64,000 bases of DNA from Microglena sp. YARC (GCA_022414725.1 CM039464.1:30816261-30880260), one strand, 5' to 3'; counted from the stretch's first letter, positions 1 to 14,130 are shown. The notes: generated from the sequence alone by a model not told the origin. Program-made: numbers and translations.

Positions 1-837
1 TGGTTTATACCAACATGCATAGTACAATGGTATACTAGTGGGGCATGGCATGGTGTAGCATAGCATTGTATGATGTGTACCTACATGCATGGTATATTGG
101 TATAGTATGGAGTGATGGTTGTGAAATAAATGATTCTAATTGTAGGAGTGATGATGATGTCATGGTGAGATTGTTAGTACTGATGGTGTGTTAATGAGAA
201 GATGATTGCGATCGTGTTATGTGGTGTTGTAGTGCGTGATATTTATTCGTGCTTCAGTAGTTGTGTTTGGGTTGTGCTGCAGTTGGATAGCCAGTTATGT
301 GTGTGTTCAAAGGTGTGTCTGAGTGTGTTGTGTGTGTGTGCATGGGGTAGTGAATGGATAGCCAGTGTGTGTGAGTGCATGGTGTAGTGCATGGATAGCC
401 AGTGTGTGTGGGTGAGTGCCTGAGTGTGTTGTTTGTATCAATGGGATTGTCTTTTAGTGCATGGGGATGGCGAGGTGTGTGTGTATGTAAGTAGGGCGGT
501 GTGGCAGTGCATGCGTAGCCCCTTGTGTGTGCGTGTGTGAGTGTCTGGGTATGTGTGAATGTGTGCATGGGGTTGTCTTGTAGTGCATGGATGGCCTGGT
601 GTGTGTGTGCGTGAGTGTCTGATTGGGTTGTGTTTGTCCATGGATTGTCTTGTAGTGCATGGATGACCAGGTGTGTGTAACTGTGTACGGAAACAGATCT
701 GTGTGGCAGTGCATGTGTAGCCAGATGTGTGTGCATGTGCCTGGGGTTGTCTTATAGTGCATGGATGGCCAGGTGTGTGTATATGGGATGAACTGTGCTG
801 TTTGGCAGTGCATTTGCAACCAGTTGTTCGTTTGTGT
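1..837. repeat. GT-rich degenerate minisatellite block, copy 1
   Basis: The block starts with units of about 70 bp built on an ACATGCATGGTA core and continues, from about 300, with GT-rich units carrying GTGCATGGATGGCCAGGTGTGTG. Positions 1-734 are repeated almost base for base at 2041-2769, an offset of 2040 bp with a few small indels. No coding sequence is visible; the long minus-strand reading frames here are products of the TG/CA repeat. Confidence 0.85.
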
Positions 838-1972
838 GTTTGGCCTCACAAATCACCACACCAAACCACACCACACATCACCACACCACGACATAACACG
901 CCACAAAAGGACACAAAATGACACGACACAACACAACACAACACAAAACAACACAAATCACCACAAATCACCACAACTCACTACAACTCATCACAAATCA
1001 CTAAAAATCACCACACCACACGACACCACACCACAAAATAAACACCACAAAAGGACACAAAATGACACAAAAGGACACGAAGGACACAAAACGACACGAC
1101 ACAGCACAATACAACTCCCCACAACTCACCACACCACACCACACCACACCACACCACACCACACCACACCACGCAACACCACACACCACACCACACAACA
1201 CCGCACCACACCATACCACGACACAAAACGACACAAATCGACACAAATCGACACAAAACAACACAACATGATACGCCACGCAACACCACACCACACCACA
1301 CCACACCACACCACACCACACCTCACCACACCACACCACACCACACCACACAACACCACACACTACACCACACAACACCGCACCACACCACACCATACCA
1401 CGACACAAAACGACACAAATCGACACAAAACAACACAACATGATACGCCACGCAACACCACACCACACCACACCACACCACACCACACCACACCACACCA
1501 CACCACACCTCACCACACCACAACACAACACCTCAACACAACACAACACAACACAACACAACACAACACAACACAACACAACACAACACACCGCACCAGA
1601 CCACAACACACCACAGCACCACACACCACACCACACCGCACCAGACCACACCATACTACGACACAAAACGACACAAATCGACACAAATTGACATAAAACA
1701 ACACGACATGATACGCCACGCAACACCACACCACTGAAAACCACACCACACCCACAACACCACCACACTGCCACCATACCGCGCCACACCACACCACACA
1801 CCACACCACACCACACCACACCACACCACACCACACCACACCACACCTTACTACACCACGCAGCCTACACCAAGCCACACCAAGCCTCACCACACCACAC
1901 CACACCACTCCACACCACACCACACCACACCACACCACACCACACCACACCACACCACACCACACCTTTTTA
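838..1972. repeat. CACAC satellite array I
   Basis: A plus strand almost free of G and T, made of CACAC / CACCACAC units. Three copies of a longer spacer with CGACACAAAACGACACAAAT followed by GATACGCCACGC occur near 1219, 1402 and 1643. It separates the two copies of the GT-rich block, so block plus array forms one 2040-bp larger unit. Confidence 0.9.
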
Positions 1973-2769
1973 TACCTACATGCATGGTACAATGGTAGAT
2001 TAGTATGGTATGGCCTGGTGCAGCATAGCACTGCATGTTATGGTTTATACCAACATGCATGGTACAATGCTATAATAATGGGGCATGGCATGGTGTAGCA
2101 TAGCATTGTATGATGTGTACCTACATGCATGGTATATTGGTATAGTATGGAGTGATGGTTGTGAAATAGATGATTCTAATTGTAGGAGTGATGATGATGG
2201 TCATGGTGAGATTGTTAGTACTGATGGTGTTAATGAGAAGATGATTGCGATCGTGTTATGTGGTGTTGTAGTGCGTGATATTTATTCGTGCTTCAGTAGT
2301 TGTGTTTGGGTTGTGCTGCAGTTGGATAGCCAGTTATGTGTGTGTTCAAGGTGTGTCTGAGTGTGTTGTGTGTGTGCATGGGTAGTGAATGGATAGCCAG
2401 TGTCTGTGAGTGCATGGTGTAGTGCATGGATAGCCAGTGTGTGTGGGTGAGTGCCTGAGTGTGTTGTTTGTGTCAATAGGATTGTCTTTTAGTGCATGGG
2501 GATGGCGAGGTGTGTGTGTATGTAAGTAGGGCGGTGTGGCAGTGCATGCGTAGCCCCTTGTGTGTGCATGTGTGAGTGTCTGGGTATGTGTGAATGTGTG
2601 CATGGGGTTGTCTTGTATTGCATGGATGGCCTGGTGTGTGTGTGCGTGAGTGTCTGATTGGGTTGTGTTTGTCCATGGATTGTCTTGTAGTGCATGAATG
2701 ACCAGGTGTGTGTAACTGTGTACGGAAACAGATCTGTGTGGCAGTGCATGTGTAGCCAGATGTGTGTGC
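1973..2769. repeat. GT-rich minisatellite block, copy 2
   Basis: Positions 2041-2769 repeat 1-734 with only scattered substitutions and short indels. A further 70-bp unit (1973-2040) joins the CACAC array to the copy. The pair is a tandem duplication of a composite repeat rather than two independent arrays. Confidence 0.85.
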
Positions 2770-5700
2770 CACCACACCACACTACACCACACTACACCAC
2801 ACCACACCACACCACACCACACCACACCACACAACACCACGCCTCACCACACCACACCATACCACCCCACCCCACACCACACCTTACCACACCACACAGC
2901 CTACACCTCGCCACACCACGCCTCACCACACCACACCACACCACACCACACCACGCCTCACCACACCACACCACACCACACACCACCACACCACACCACA
3001 CCACCACCACACCACACCACACCACACCTAGCACACCACACCACACCACACCACACCACACCACACCACACCACGCCACGCCTCACCACGCAACGCAACA
3101 CCACACCACACCACACCACACCACACCAAACCACACCACACCACACCACACCACACCTCACCACACTACACCACACCACACCACACCACACCTCACCACA
3201 CCACACCACACCATACCATAGGACGACACAAAACGACACAAATCCACACAAAACAACACGACATGATACGCACCACAAAACAACACACATGATACACACC
3301 ACACCACCACCACACCACACCACAGACTCCACACCACACCACACCACACCACACCACACACGCCTCCACACCATCACCACACCACACGCACACCACACCA
3401 CCACCACACACACCCACACCCACACACCACAACCACACCACACACACCACACCACACTGCACACAACCACCTCACCACACCACACCACACCACACCAAAC
3501 ACACCACCACCACACCACACCACTCACACCACAACCACCACCACCTCACAGCACCACACCACACCACACACACCACACCCACCACACCACACCACGCCAC
3601 ACACACACCACACCACACCACACCACACCACACCACACACCACAACAACCACACTACACCGCACCACACCACACCAACCACACCAACACGACATACCCAC
3701 CAACCCACACACGCCTCACCACACCACACACACACCACACCACACCACCACACACCACACCACACCACACCACACCTACCACACCACACCACACCACACC
3801 ACACCACACCACACGACCACCACACCAACAACCACAACCACACACACCACACCACACCACACCACACACACACACCACACCCACACCGCACCACACCTCA
3901 CCACACCACCACACCACACCACACCACACCACACACACACCGCACACCACACACACCACACCACAGCCACCACCCTCACCACACCACACCACACCACACC
4001 ACACCACACCACACCACACCACACCACACCACACCACACCACACACACACCACACCACACCACACCACACACACCACAACCTCACCACACCGACAACACC
4101 ACGCCCACACACCACACGACAATACGCACACACACAAACCACACCACACACATCACCACACACCACCTCCACACACACACCACACCACTCACACCACACC
4201 ACACCACACCACACCACACCAATCATAACACTCCACACACACGACACACCACACCACGACTGATCAACACACAACCTACCACACCACCACACCGCACCAC
4301 ACCGTACACCAACCACACACAAAACCCACACCAAACACACAACATGATACGCCACGCACCACACCTCACCCACCACCACACCACACCCACCACACCACAC
4401 CACCACACCACCCACACACCACACGCGCCTCCACACCACACTCACGCCACCACACCACACCCCACACCACACAACACCATACCACACAAATACTACACCA
4501 CACGCACACGCACCAACACCTCACCACACCACACGGGCGCACCACACCACACCACCACAACCACACCACACCACCACCACACCCACACCACACCTACCAC
4601 ACCTTACCGCACCGCACCACACCACACACACCACACCACAGCACCACCAACCACCACACACACATACCATAGGACGACACAAAACGGACACAAATCCACA
4701 CCAAAAACAAACACGACATGATACGCACCACAAAACAACACGACATGTCATCATCAACCACACCACACCACACCACACACACAACACCACACCACACACC
4801 ACACCTCACCACACACACCACACCTCACCACACCCACCACACCACACCACACCACACACAACACAACACAACACAACACACACACACACCACCCACAAAC
4901 ACACACCACACAACCACATCACACACCACCACACCACACCACACACCACACACCACCACCACCACCACACCACACCGACAACACTCACCACACCACACCC
5001 ACCACACGCACACCACACACCACACCACACCACACACACAACAACCACACCACCACACCACACACACACACCCACACCACACTGCATCCGCACCATACCA
5101 CGCCTCACCACACCACACCACACCACACCACAGCCACACCACCACCACACCACACACACCACACTGTACGCCCGCACCATACCACGTCTCACCACACCAC
5201 ACCACACCACACACACACACACCACACCACCATGCCACACCACACCACACCACACCACGCCACGCCCACGTCCTATCTCCTCACCACACCACGCAACACC
5301 ACACCACACCACACACCACACCAAACCACACCACACCACACCACACCACACCAAACCTCACCACACTACCGCACCACCACACCACACCACACCTCACCAC
5401 ACCACACCACACCACACCATACCATACGACGACACAAAAACGACACAAATCCACACAAAACAACACGACATGATACGCACCACAAAACAACACGACATGA
5501 TACACACCACACCACACCACACCACACCACACCTCACCACACCACACACCACACACACCCACACCTCCACCAGACCACACCACACCACACCACACCACAC
5601 ACAAACACAACACAAACACAACACAACACTTCCACACCACACGCCACACCACACACACACACACCACACCACACCACACCACTCCACACACACACACCAC

Positions 5701-8700
5701 ACGACACGACACGACACCACCACACCACCACACACCACACCGCACGCCACACACATACCATACCACGACACAAAACGACACAAATGGACGCAAAACAACA
5801 CAACATGATACGCCACGCCACAACCATACCAACACCACATCACACCACCATCACTCTCAAAACCACACCACGCCTCACCCACACCACACCAAACCACACC
5901 ACACCTCACACCACACCACACCACACACCAACACCACAATACACCGTACCACACCATACCATACCACGACATTATAACGACACAAATCCGGACACAAAAC
6001 AACACGACATGATACGCCACGCCACACCACACCACACCACACCACACCACACCACACACACCTCACCACGCCCACACCACACACACCACACCACACCACA
6101 CCACACCACACCACCACCTCACCTCCACCGCACCACACCATACCATTACACACCTCAACACACCACACCACACCGATCCATACCACGCCTCACCCACACC
6201 ACACCACACCAAACCACACCACAAATCACACCACACCACACCACACCACACCACACCACACCACACCACACCACACCACACCACACCACGCCACACCACA
6301 ACACACCACACCACACCTCGCACGCCACACCCACACCACACCACACCCTCAACCACACCACACCTCACCACACACACCACACCTCCACCACACCACACCA
6401 TCCACCACCACACCACACCGATCCACACCACGCCTCACCACACCACACCAAACCACACCACACCACACCACACCACACCACACCACACCACACCACACCA
6501 CACCTCATCACGCCACACCTTACCACACCACACCACACCACACCTCGCACACCACACCACCCCACACCTCACCACACCACACCGCACCACACCACACCCA
6601 CACCACACCACACCACACCACACCACACCACACCACACCACACCACACCTTACCACACCTTACCGCACCGCACCACACCACACCACACCACACCACACCA
6701 CACCACACCATACCATAGGACGACACAAAACGACACAAATCCACACAAAACAACACGACATGATACGCACCACAAAACAACACGACATGATACACACCAC
6801 ACCACACCACACCACACCACACCACACCACACCACACCACACCACACCACACCACACCACACCACACCTCACACACACACCACACCTCACCACACCAGAC
6901 CACACCACACCACACCACACACAACACAACACAACACAACACAACACAACTCTCCACACCACAACACACCACACCACAACACACCACACCACACCACACC
7001 ACACTGCATCGCACCATACCACGCCTCACACACCACACCACACCACACCACACCACACCACACCACACCACACCACACCACACCACACTGTACCGCACCA
7101 TACCACGTCTCACCCACACCACACCACACCACACCACACCACACTACACCATGCCACACCACACCACACCACACCACGCCACGCCACGCCTCACCACACC
7201 ACGCAACACCACACCACACCACACCACACCAAACCACACCACACCACACCACACCACACCAAACCTCACCTCACTACACCACACCACACCTCACCACACC
7301 ACACCACACCACACCATACCATACGACGACACAAAACGACACAAATCCACACAAAACAACACGACATGATACGCACCACAAAACAACACGACATGATCAC
7401 CACCACCCACACCACACCACACCAAACACCACACCACACCACACTCACACCACACCACACACACCCACACCTCACCAGACCACACCACACCACACCACAC
7501 CATACCACACACAACACAACACAACACAACACAACACTCCACACCACACCACACCACACCACACCAAACCACACCACTCCACACCACACACCACACGACA
7601 CGACACGACACCACGCCACACCACACACCACACCGCACCACACCATACCATACCACGACACAAAACGACACAAATGGACGCAAAACAACACAACATGATA
7701 CGCCACGCCACACCATACCACACCACATCACACCACATCACCTCAAACCACACCACGCCTCACCACACCACACCAAACCACACCACACCTCACACCACAC
7801 TACACCACACACCACACCACAATACACCGTACCACACCATACCATACCACGACATATAACGACACAAATCGACACAAAACAACACGACATGATACGCCAC
7901 GCCACACCACACCACACCACACCACACCACACCACACCGCACCTCACCACACCACACCACACCGATCCACACCACGCCTCACCACACCACACCACACCAA
8001 ACCACACCACACCACACCACACCTCACCACACCACACCACACCACACCACACCTCGCACCGCCACACCACACCACACCCACACCTCACCACACCACACCT
8101 CACCACACCACACCGATCCACACCACACCACACCGATCCACACCACGCCTCACCACACCACACCAAACCACACCACACCACACCACACCACACCACACCA
8201 CACCACACCACACCACACCACACCTCATCACGCCACACCTTACCACACCACACCACACCACACCTCGCACACCACACCACACCACACCACACCTTACCAC
8301 ACCACACCACACCACACCACACCACAGCACACCACACCACACCATACCACACCTCACCACACCACACCACACCACACCACACCTTACCACCCCACCTTAC
8401 CGCACCGCACCACACCACACCACACCACACCAACACCACACCACACCACACCCACACCACACACAGCCTACACCACGCCTCACCACACCAACACCACACC
8501 ACACCACACCACACCACACCACACCACACCACACCACACCACACCACACCACACCTCACCACACCACACCACACCACACCACACCACAACACACCACACA
8601 CACCACAACACAACACAACACTCCACACCACACCACACCAAACCGCACTCCACACGACACCACGCTACACCACACACCACACCGCACCACACCATACCAT

Positions 8701-9168
8701 ACCATGACACAAAACGACACAAATGGACGCAAAACTACACGACATGATATGCCACGCCACACCATACCACACCACATCACACCAAACCAAACCACGCCTC
8801 ACCACACCACACCAACCAAACCTCACATTACACCACACACACACCACACCACAATACACTGTACCAACACATAACATACCACGACATAAAACGACACAAA
8901 TCGACACAAAACAACACGACATGATACGCCACACCACACCACACCACACCACACCACACCTCATCACACTAAACCACACCACACCTTACCTCACCACACG
9001 ACATGACACGACACGACACGACATGCCACAACACAACACACAACACAAATCACCACACCACACCACAACTCACCACAACACAGCACAACACAACAAAAAC
9101 CACCAAAACACAACCAAATCACACCAAAGCACACCAAAACACACCACAACGCACCACATCACACCACA
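2770..9168. repeat. CACAC satellite array II with higher-order structure
   Basis: About 6.4 kb of CCACA-type repeats. Roughly ten interspersed spacers of 50-85 bp carry CGACACAAAACGACACAAAT and then ACGACATGATACGC. One form also has a doubled GATACGCACCACAAAACAACA segment (near 3213, 4668, 5425, 6710, 7317). A second form has an AAATGGACGCAAAACAAC core (near 5764, 7657, 8704). A larger period of about 1.9 kb is visible: 5230-6660 is echoed by 7150-8410 in order. All long His/Thr/Pro-rich or Cys/Val/Gly-rich frames here are artefacts. Confidence 0.9.
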
Positions 9169-9540
9169 ATAATGTCTGTCATATGTATGGGGAGCATAGC
9201 ATGGTATGAATTTAACCACATGCATGTATATTGATATGTATGACATGTGCAGCCGTAGCATGCCCATTTATGTTATACCTGCACATGTAATTGGTAGTAT
9301 TTGTCGTAGAAACACGTGTGCATAGCATGCTATTATTGTATGTCTCTCATGGTGCAGCATACATGCATGTATAGGTGTATACCAACATGCAATGATACAA
9401 GTATATTGTGTGTATGCAGTGTAGCATGGCATGTATGTTTGTACATACCTGCATAGTATATGTTATGCATGCATGTCACCATAGCATGCATGTCATCGGT
9501 TAGATATATTAGATACTGTAGTATGCTCATGCTTTAGCCC
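9169..9540. repeat. CATGCATG-rich degenerate repeats
   Basis: Degenerate units sharing CATGCATGTAT and GCATAGCATGC motifs with the block at 1-200 and 1973-2160. They close the satellite domain on its right side. No gene is visible. Confidence 0.6.
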
Positions 9541-10381
9541 TCCTGATGACCCCCTGGGTTCACGTGCTCTCATTTACAGTAGTTTGTCTCTCTCCATCTG
9601 TGCTGCTGATTACCGGCAAACTCTGCACCCAAACATTGGCTGCGTAGTTGGAGTGCGCTATGACTAGAGATATCGACATTGCAGCGTCAGATCCTATCTT
9701 CAAGAGTTTTTCACAATAGGTAGCTATTCTGCTATGTGACCCTATTACTCCACTACTCTGAAACTCCCATCCTCCCTCCGCTCACTTTCTCGCATTCGCA
9801 TATCAACTATTATCTTGTACTATTGCCCATTCCTGCCCCGTTGATCTCTAAGTGTCAGGGTTTATTGTTAGTTGTTTTGAATGCCACGGTTGGTACCATA
9901 ATTCAGCCACGCTGTCCAGGCGTCTATAGACTATTTGTGCTTCAATCTATGCACCGCCAGCGACACGCCCAGCCGACTCTACAACCTCATTGGCAAAATA
10001 CACCGTTCCCGACCGCAAATCACAATGCGAAATCTAAATACGATGTATATGATATTAGGCAACACGCGCTTGTTCCGGGGTGCCGAATTAATTTGCCATA
10101 AATGTGGAATAAGCCACATCAAGCTTGTATGCGGCTGACCGAAATAAATTCACACTATACCTCTAAAATTTGGACATTTCCTCGTGCATCAACTGTCTGC
10201 AGAATAAAGTCATCTACAAGACAGTCCAGGCACGTAATACTCCTTCAAATTTAACAACCCCCCATACAAATCGTCTAATTGTCGAAGTAAATGAAAAGCT
10301 ACATTCCACGATTCAACTCAACTAAATCTAAAATATATTTGAATTCAAATGTAATACAATTCAAATCAAATTAATCTCGTC
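9541..10381. other. Unassigned unique sequence
   Basis: Non-repetitive sequence of mixed composition up to the assembly gap. A short frame at 9935-10138 ends in a CxxC...H-like stretch, but no domain, start or splice signals could be supported. It may contain an exon or retroelement debris; nothing certain is seen. Confidence 0.3.
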
Positions 10382-11381
10382 NNNNNNNNNNNNNNNNNNN
10401 NNNNNNNNNNNNNNNNNNNNNNNNNNNNNNNNNNNNNNNNNNNNNNNNNNNNNNNNNNNNNNNNNNNNNNNNNNNNNNNNNNNNNNNNNNNNNNNNNNNN
10501 NNNNNNNNNNNNNNNNNNNNNNNNNNNNNNNNNNNNNNNNNNNNNNNNNNNNNNNNNNNNNNNNNNNNNNNNNNNNNNNNNNNNNNNNNNNNNNNNNNNN
10601 NNNNNNNNNNNNNNNNNNNNNNNNNNNNNNNNNNNNNNNNNNNNNNNNNNNNNNNNNNNNNNNNNNNNNNNNNNNNNNNNNNNNNNNNNNNNNNNNNNNN
10701 NNNNNNNNNNNNNNNNNNNNNNNNNNNNNNNNNNNNNNNNNNNNNNNNNNNNNNNNNNNNNNNNNNNNNNNNNNNNNNNNNNNNNNNNNNNNNNNNNNNN
10801 NNNNNNNNNNNNNNNNNNNNNNNNNNNNNNNNNNNNNNNNNNNNNNNNNNNNNNNNNNNNNNNNNNNNNNNNNNNNNNNNNNNNNNNNNNNNNNNNNNNN
10901 NNNNNNNNNNNNNNNNNNNNNNNNNNNNNNNNNNNNNNNNNNNNNNNNNNNNNNNNNNNNNNNNNNNNNNNNNNNNNNNNNNNNNNNNNNNNNNNNNNNN
11001 NNNNNNNNNNNNNNNNNNNNNNNNNNNNNNNNNNNNNNNNNNNNNNNNNNNNNNNNNNNNNNNNNNNNNNNNNNNNNNNNNNNNNNNNNNNNNNNNNNNN
11101 NNNNNNNNNNNNNNNNNNNNNNNNNNNNNNNNNNNNNNNNNNNNNNNNNNNNNNNNNNNNNNNNNNNNNNNNNNNNNNNNNNNNNNNNNNNNNNNNNNNN
11201 NNNNNNNNNNNNNNNNNNNNNNNNNNNNNNNNNNNNNNNNNNNNNNNNNNNNNNNNNNNNNNNNNNNNNNNNNNNNNNNNNNNNNNNNNNNNNNNNNNNN
11301 NNNNNNNNNNNNNNNNNNNNNNNNNNNNNNNNNNNNNNNNNNNNNNNNNNNNNNNNNNNNNNNNNNNNNNNNNNNNNNNNN
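10382..11381. other. Assembly gap of 1000 N
   Basis: A run of exactly 1000 undetermined bases, the usual placeholder for a scaffold join of unknown size. Frames running through it have no meaning. Confidence 0.99.
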
Positions 11382-11433
11382 CCACGAGACAAATGTATAT
11401 CACTGAAAGGGGCGAGCAGGGACAATTTTACCA

Positions 11434-11996
11434 TTTCATGTTAAATTCTACTTGACACCACTCGTGTGCTTAAACAAAAGAAAAAGCACCCACAAAGCAA
11501 AAAAACATTAAATTTATTTAAATTCAGGGGTGTGTCAAGAACAATAAACCAAACTCCCAACCACCGTTTTGGTGGCGTAGGTGTTAAAACCCCTAGAGCA
11601 GACCCAGATCTCAACCATAACAGTGGCGCGGATAGTAAGAAGGCAACAAATGAGAAGTCACAAGAACAAAAAGGAGGAATAAATTACGGGCCACTTAAGC
11701 AGTCCAGGGCTTCCTGTCTTTGCTCATCTACACGGTAGAAAGGTTAGTCGGCTAGTTTGCCTCCAAAAAAAGCTTAGAGCCATTTCCATTATCATAAAGG
11801 TTTCTGAAATCTAATGTGGGAATCGAGAATTCCACATTCCATACGCGTTAAGTTTCGATTTCCTAATGGACATGATATAAATATCGAAACAGCTTTGGCA
11901 GGGAAGCGGAATGTCTCATTCTAAAAAGGGCATCTCAAAACATATGCATTTCATCCTCCAGGTTGTTGGGACCCACATATCAGTTGACAGTGTCTC
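11434..11996 (-). mobile_element. 5'-truncated LINE 3' end (family A), copy 1
   Basis: Colinear with 37603-38150: both contain CACCGTTTTGGTGGCGTAGG, CCCAGATCTCAACCA, GCAGTCCAGGGCTTCCTGTC, GAATTCCACATTCCATACG and ACATATGCATTTCATCCTC. The better copy at 37.9-38.2 kb encodes, on the minus strand, the Cys/His finger found at the C-terminus of many LINE polymerases. This copy has more indels and no usable frame. Its retained part is the 3' end of the element on the minus strand. Confidence 0.7.
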
Positions 11997-12621
11997 ATTG
12001 AAGGCGGGGCATGTGTGCTCCATTCCACCACCCTCATTCTTCTGTGTTCAACCAATGGGAGCCCAATCTAAACTGTGGCTAAGAATGAATCTCTGATTCG
12101 CTTAATGTAAGGCGGATGTAAAGGGAATCAAGCCATTTCTCATCATTACTGTGCTGCAAACCATTTTCTAAATATTGGAGAGCGCTGATTTTAAAGCCCA
12201 GTCCCTTTCTCTCAGTTCTCGTATAGGGATGTCTCTGACTCGTGCATTGGTGGTCACATACACATGGGTACTTCAACCTCTCATGACTCAAAAACTTCAG
12301 ACATTAATACCTTTGATGTCACCTCCAAATGTCAAGGTTTTTATCTGATCACCTAGTTGTGGGGAGGCACAACGCTAGTCATCAGCTAGCCAGTGTTGGA
12401 ATCAAAGATCCTCACGAGCATTAAGTAACTAATGAGATCCCAGGTTCTTTATCTATGATCTTGTTCCAGAAGCGCAAAGCTTGTTTAAGCCAAGCAACAA
12501 CAAACAGGGGGTTCTACCCAGCTCATTCCATTGATAAATGTTAGATGTAGTAGAATTGGCAACAATATACATCGCCCACACATTTGTTTAAGTTATACCT
12601 CTATGCCATTTCTCAAATTGC
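11997..12621. other. Unassigned sequence
   Basis: No convincing reading frame, splice structure or tandem repeat is visible. The first part may extend the LINE fragment with poor similarity. Confidence 0.3.
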
Positions 12622-12746
12622 GCCTACTTTGCAATATTGTAGGAGTGGCAACCACAATCAAACTGTGAATCCTCTGTGTCGCTGGTTTGTGTCGGGAGAC
12701 CCCACCTCCTGGGGTGTAAGTCCTTTCACAACTTAAAAAAAAAAAC
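12622..12746 (+). mobile_element. Short interspersed element with poly-A tail, copy 1
   Basis: The block runs from GCCTACTTTGCAATATTGTAGG through GTCGGGAGACCCCACCTCC to CCTTTCACAACTTAAAAAAA. The same order occurs reverse-complemented at 26607-26732, starting with a T run. Two copies in opposite orientation, both with the homopolymer at the same end, indicate a retroposed SINE or a very short LINE 3' end. A tail-only third piece lies at 13226-13271. Confidence 0.65.
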
Positions 12747-13108
12747 AATGTACTGTCATTTGAGATAAGTGTGTTGGTTCAGAATAGAAGGAGCCCACAC
12801 CCCCAACCAACAAATTCAGGATAGTTGTACAGAGAATCAAATAGCGCTGGGTGAGGGTGGATCAATATGTATCTCTCCATAATTGGCATCGCCTACGGAG
12901 CATGTGGTGTGCCTTTTGGGCGCTTAGCAGCTTTTTCACGACTGCTATGAGTCACCATCCACAAAGAGGGATCCTCAGTAGATAAAATATAAACTTTGTA
13001 GAAAGTTGTGCTTCCATTCCAGGTTGTGTTCGATCCAAGTTGTGTTCCATCTCGGTTCCATCATAGACAAATTTGTAATCAGGATCAGGTATATCTTATG
13101 ACACACCG

Positions 13109-13202
13109 TGACTACTGCTAGCTCCGGCTTACGCGGTGGTGTCCTAAATTCAGGTGAGTGACTGCATTACACGGATGTAAACAATTTTAATTTCAAATTT
13201 TT
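13109..13202 (+). mobile_element. 5'-truncated 3' end of the 19.9-25.7 kb LINE family, copy 1
   Basis: Matches the end of the large LINE (25564-25660): GTGACTACTGCTAGCTC, GGCTTA, GGTGTCCT, ACTGCATTACACGGATGTAA and a terminal CAATTTCAATTT-like run. Only the last ~95 bp are present, as expected from premature termination of target-primed reverse transcription. Confidence 0.7.
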
Positions 13203-13225
13203 AGGACACGACGATATTGTATTTT

Positions 13226-13271
13226 TGTCAATTCTGGGTGAAAGGTCCTTTCACAACTTACAAAAAAAAAT
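13226..13271 (+). mobile_element. Tail fragment of the short interspersed element
   Basis: Carries GGTCCTTTCACAACTTAC followed by an A run, equal to the last ~45 bp of the element at 12622-12746. Confidence 0.45.
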
Positions 13272-13659
13272 GATGTGACCAGTGTTTTTAATTGAGATTT
13301 ATGTAGTCCAGGTTGAGGTACGCTACTTGGCCGCTACCAACCTGATTTCATGATAGTTGCGTAGCCATCGCATGGGGAGCGCGAAGCGCGGAGCCTGGGG
13401 GGTCCGGGGGGATGTGGTCATTCTACGGAAATGGCGACGGAATGGTGACGCGCGGCGTCAAAAATGAAACACTGATGTGACCACAGTGAGAACTGCCATT
13501 CAGAAATAGCCAGGTATGCTCAACTGGGCTGAGTCCACAGAGGCCAGTATTCTATCCTTTTCTTTCCTTTTCCTCGGTGTGGGGGGAACTCGATTTTCAT
13601 GCTGTTCTCTTGGAGTGGGCATGTCACTTGGGTGCGGTAAGTATCTTCCAACAACTGAT

Positions 13660-14130
13660 TTAAGTCATCTGCTCTGTTTCGGCTTCGGTGACAAGCACCA
13701 GCCATACTGAGCACCGTGATATTTTTTCTCTGTAAGATTCGGCTGTTGTACTGCTTCTCCGGAGCATGATCGAGCCACTACTGTTGTCCAAACACTTATG
13801 ACTTTCGGCAATATGCGAGCGGTTTTGCTGTTCTCTGGATTCCACTGGCACCATCATAGCCCACAAAAAGTTGACTTGCCATAAGATTGGGTGCTCAGCA
13901 GTAACTTTAGGAGGCAGTGCTTCCAAACGGGGACCGAGTGGTATTGACAGGGGCGAGCTCAGGGCCGGGCAGTCTTTCAGGGCTTGCTTCAAATCGTCTT
14001 GAAGTGCATTGACTTTCTCTGGGTTGACGTCCAAAGGGAGAGAGAGGCTGAGATGATCGGGCATGGGGATACCTCTTCTGGTTGCATCGAATGATGAGTA
14101 GGATTGTAGTTGCACTCCGATTTCAGATGC
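13660..14130 (-). CDS. Candidate terminal exon, unknown protein with a weak 2H-phosphoesterase-like motif
   Basis: An open stretch of 157 codons ends at a stop at 13660-13662. It opens just after a plausible acceptor (minus strand TCTCATGTAG, then GCATCTGAA). No start codon is needed if this is an internal-to-terminal exon; the 5' part of the gene would lie beyond the minisatellite at 14.2-15.8 kb. The protein has normal, non-repetitive composition. A PDHLSLSLPL stretch followed by an amphipathic helix (VNALQDDLKQALKD) recalls the first HxS motif of 2H phosphoesterases such as USB1, but the second H-x-S/T motif is not seen. The family assignment is therefore a guess, and the exon could also belong to an unrelated gene. 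Confidence 0.33.
   Translation of the reverse strand, partial: ASEIGVQLQSYSSFDATRRGIPMPDHLSLSLPLDVNPEKVNALQDDLKQALKDCPALSSPLSIPLGPRLEALPPKVTAEHPILWQVNFLWAMMVPVESREQQNRSHIAESHKCLDNSSGSIMLRRSSTTAESYREKISRCSVWLVLVTEAETEQMT

Noticed and set aside
2764..7859. Long His/Thr/Pro-rich reading frames (up to 875 codons) and Cys/Val/Gly/Trp frames on the other strand
   Set aside because: They arise from CACAC-type satellite units that lack stop codons in several frames; no start context, composition or splice signal supports a protein.
10361..11434. Minus-strand frames of 345-357 codons
   Set aside because: They run through the 1000-N gap.
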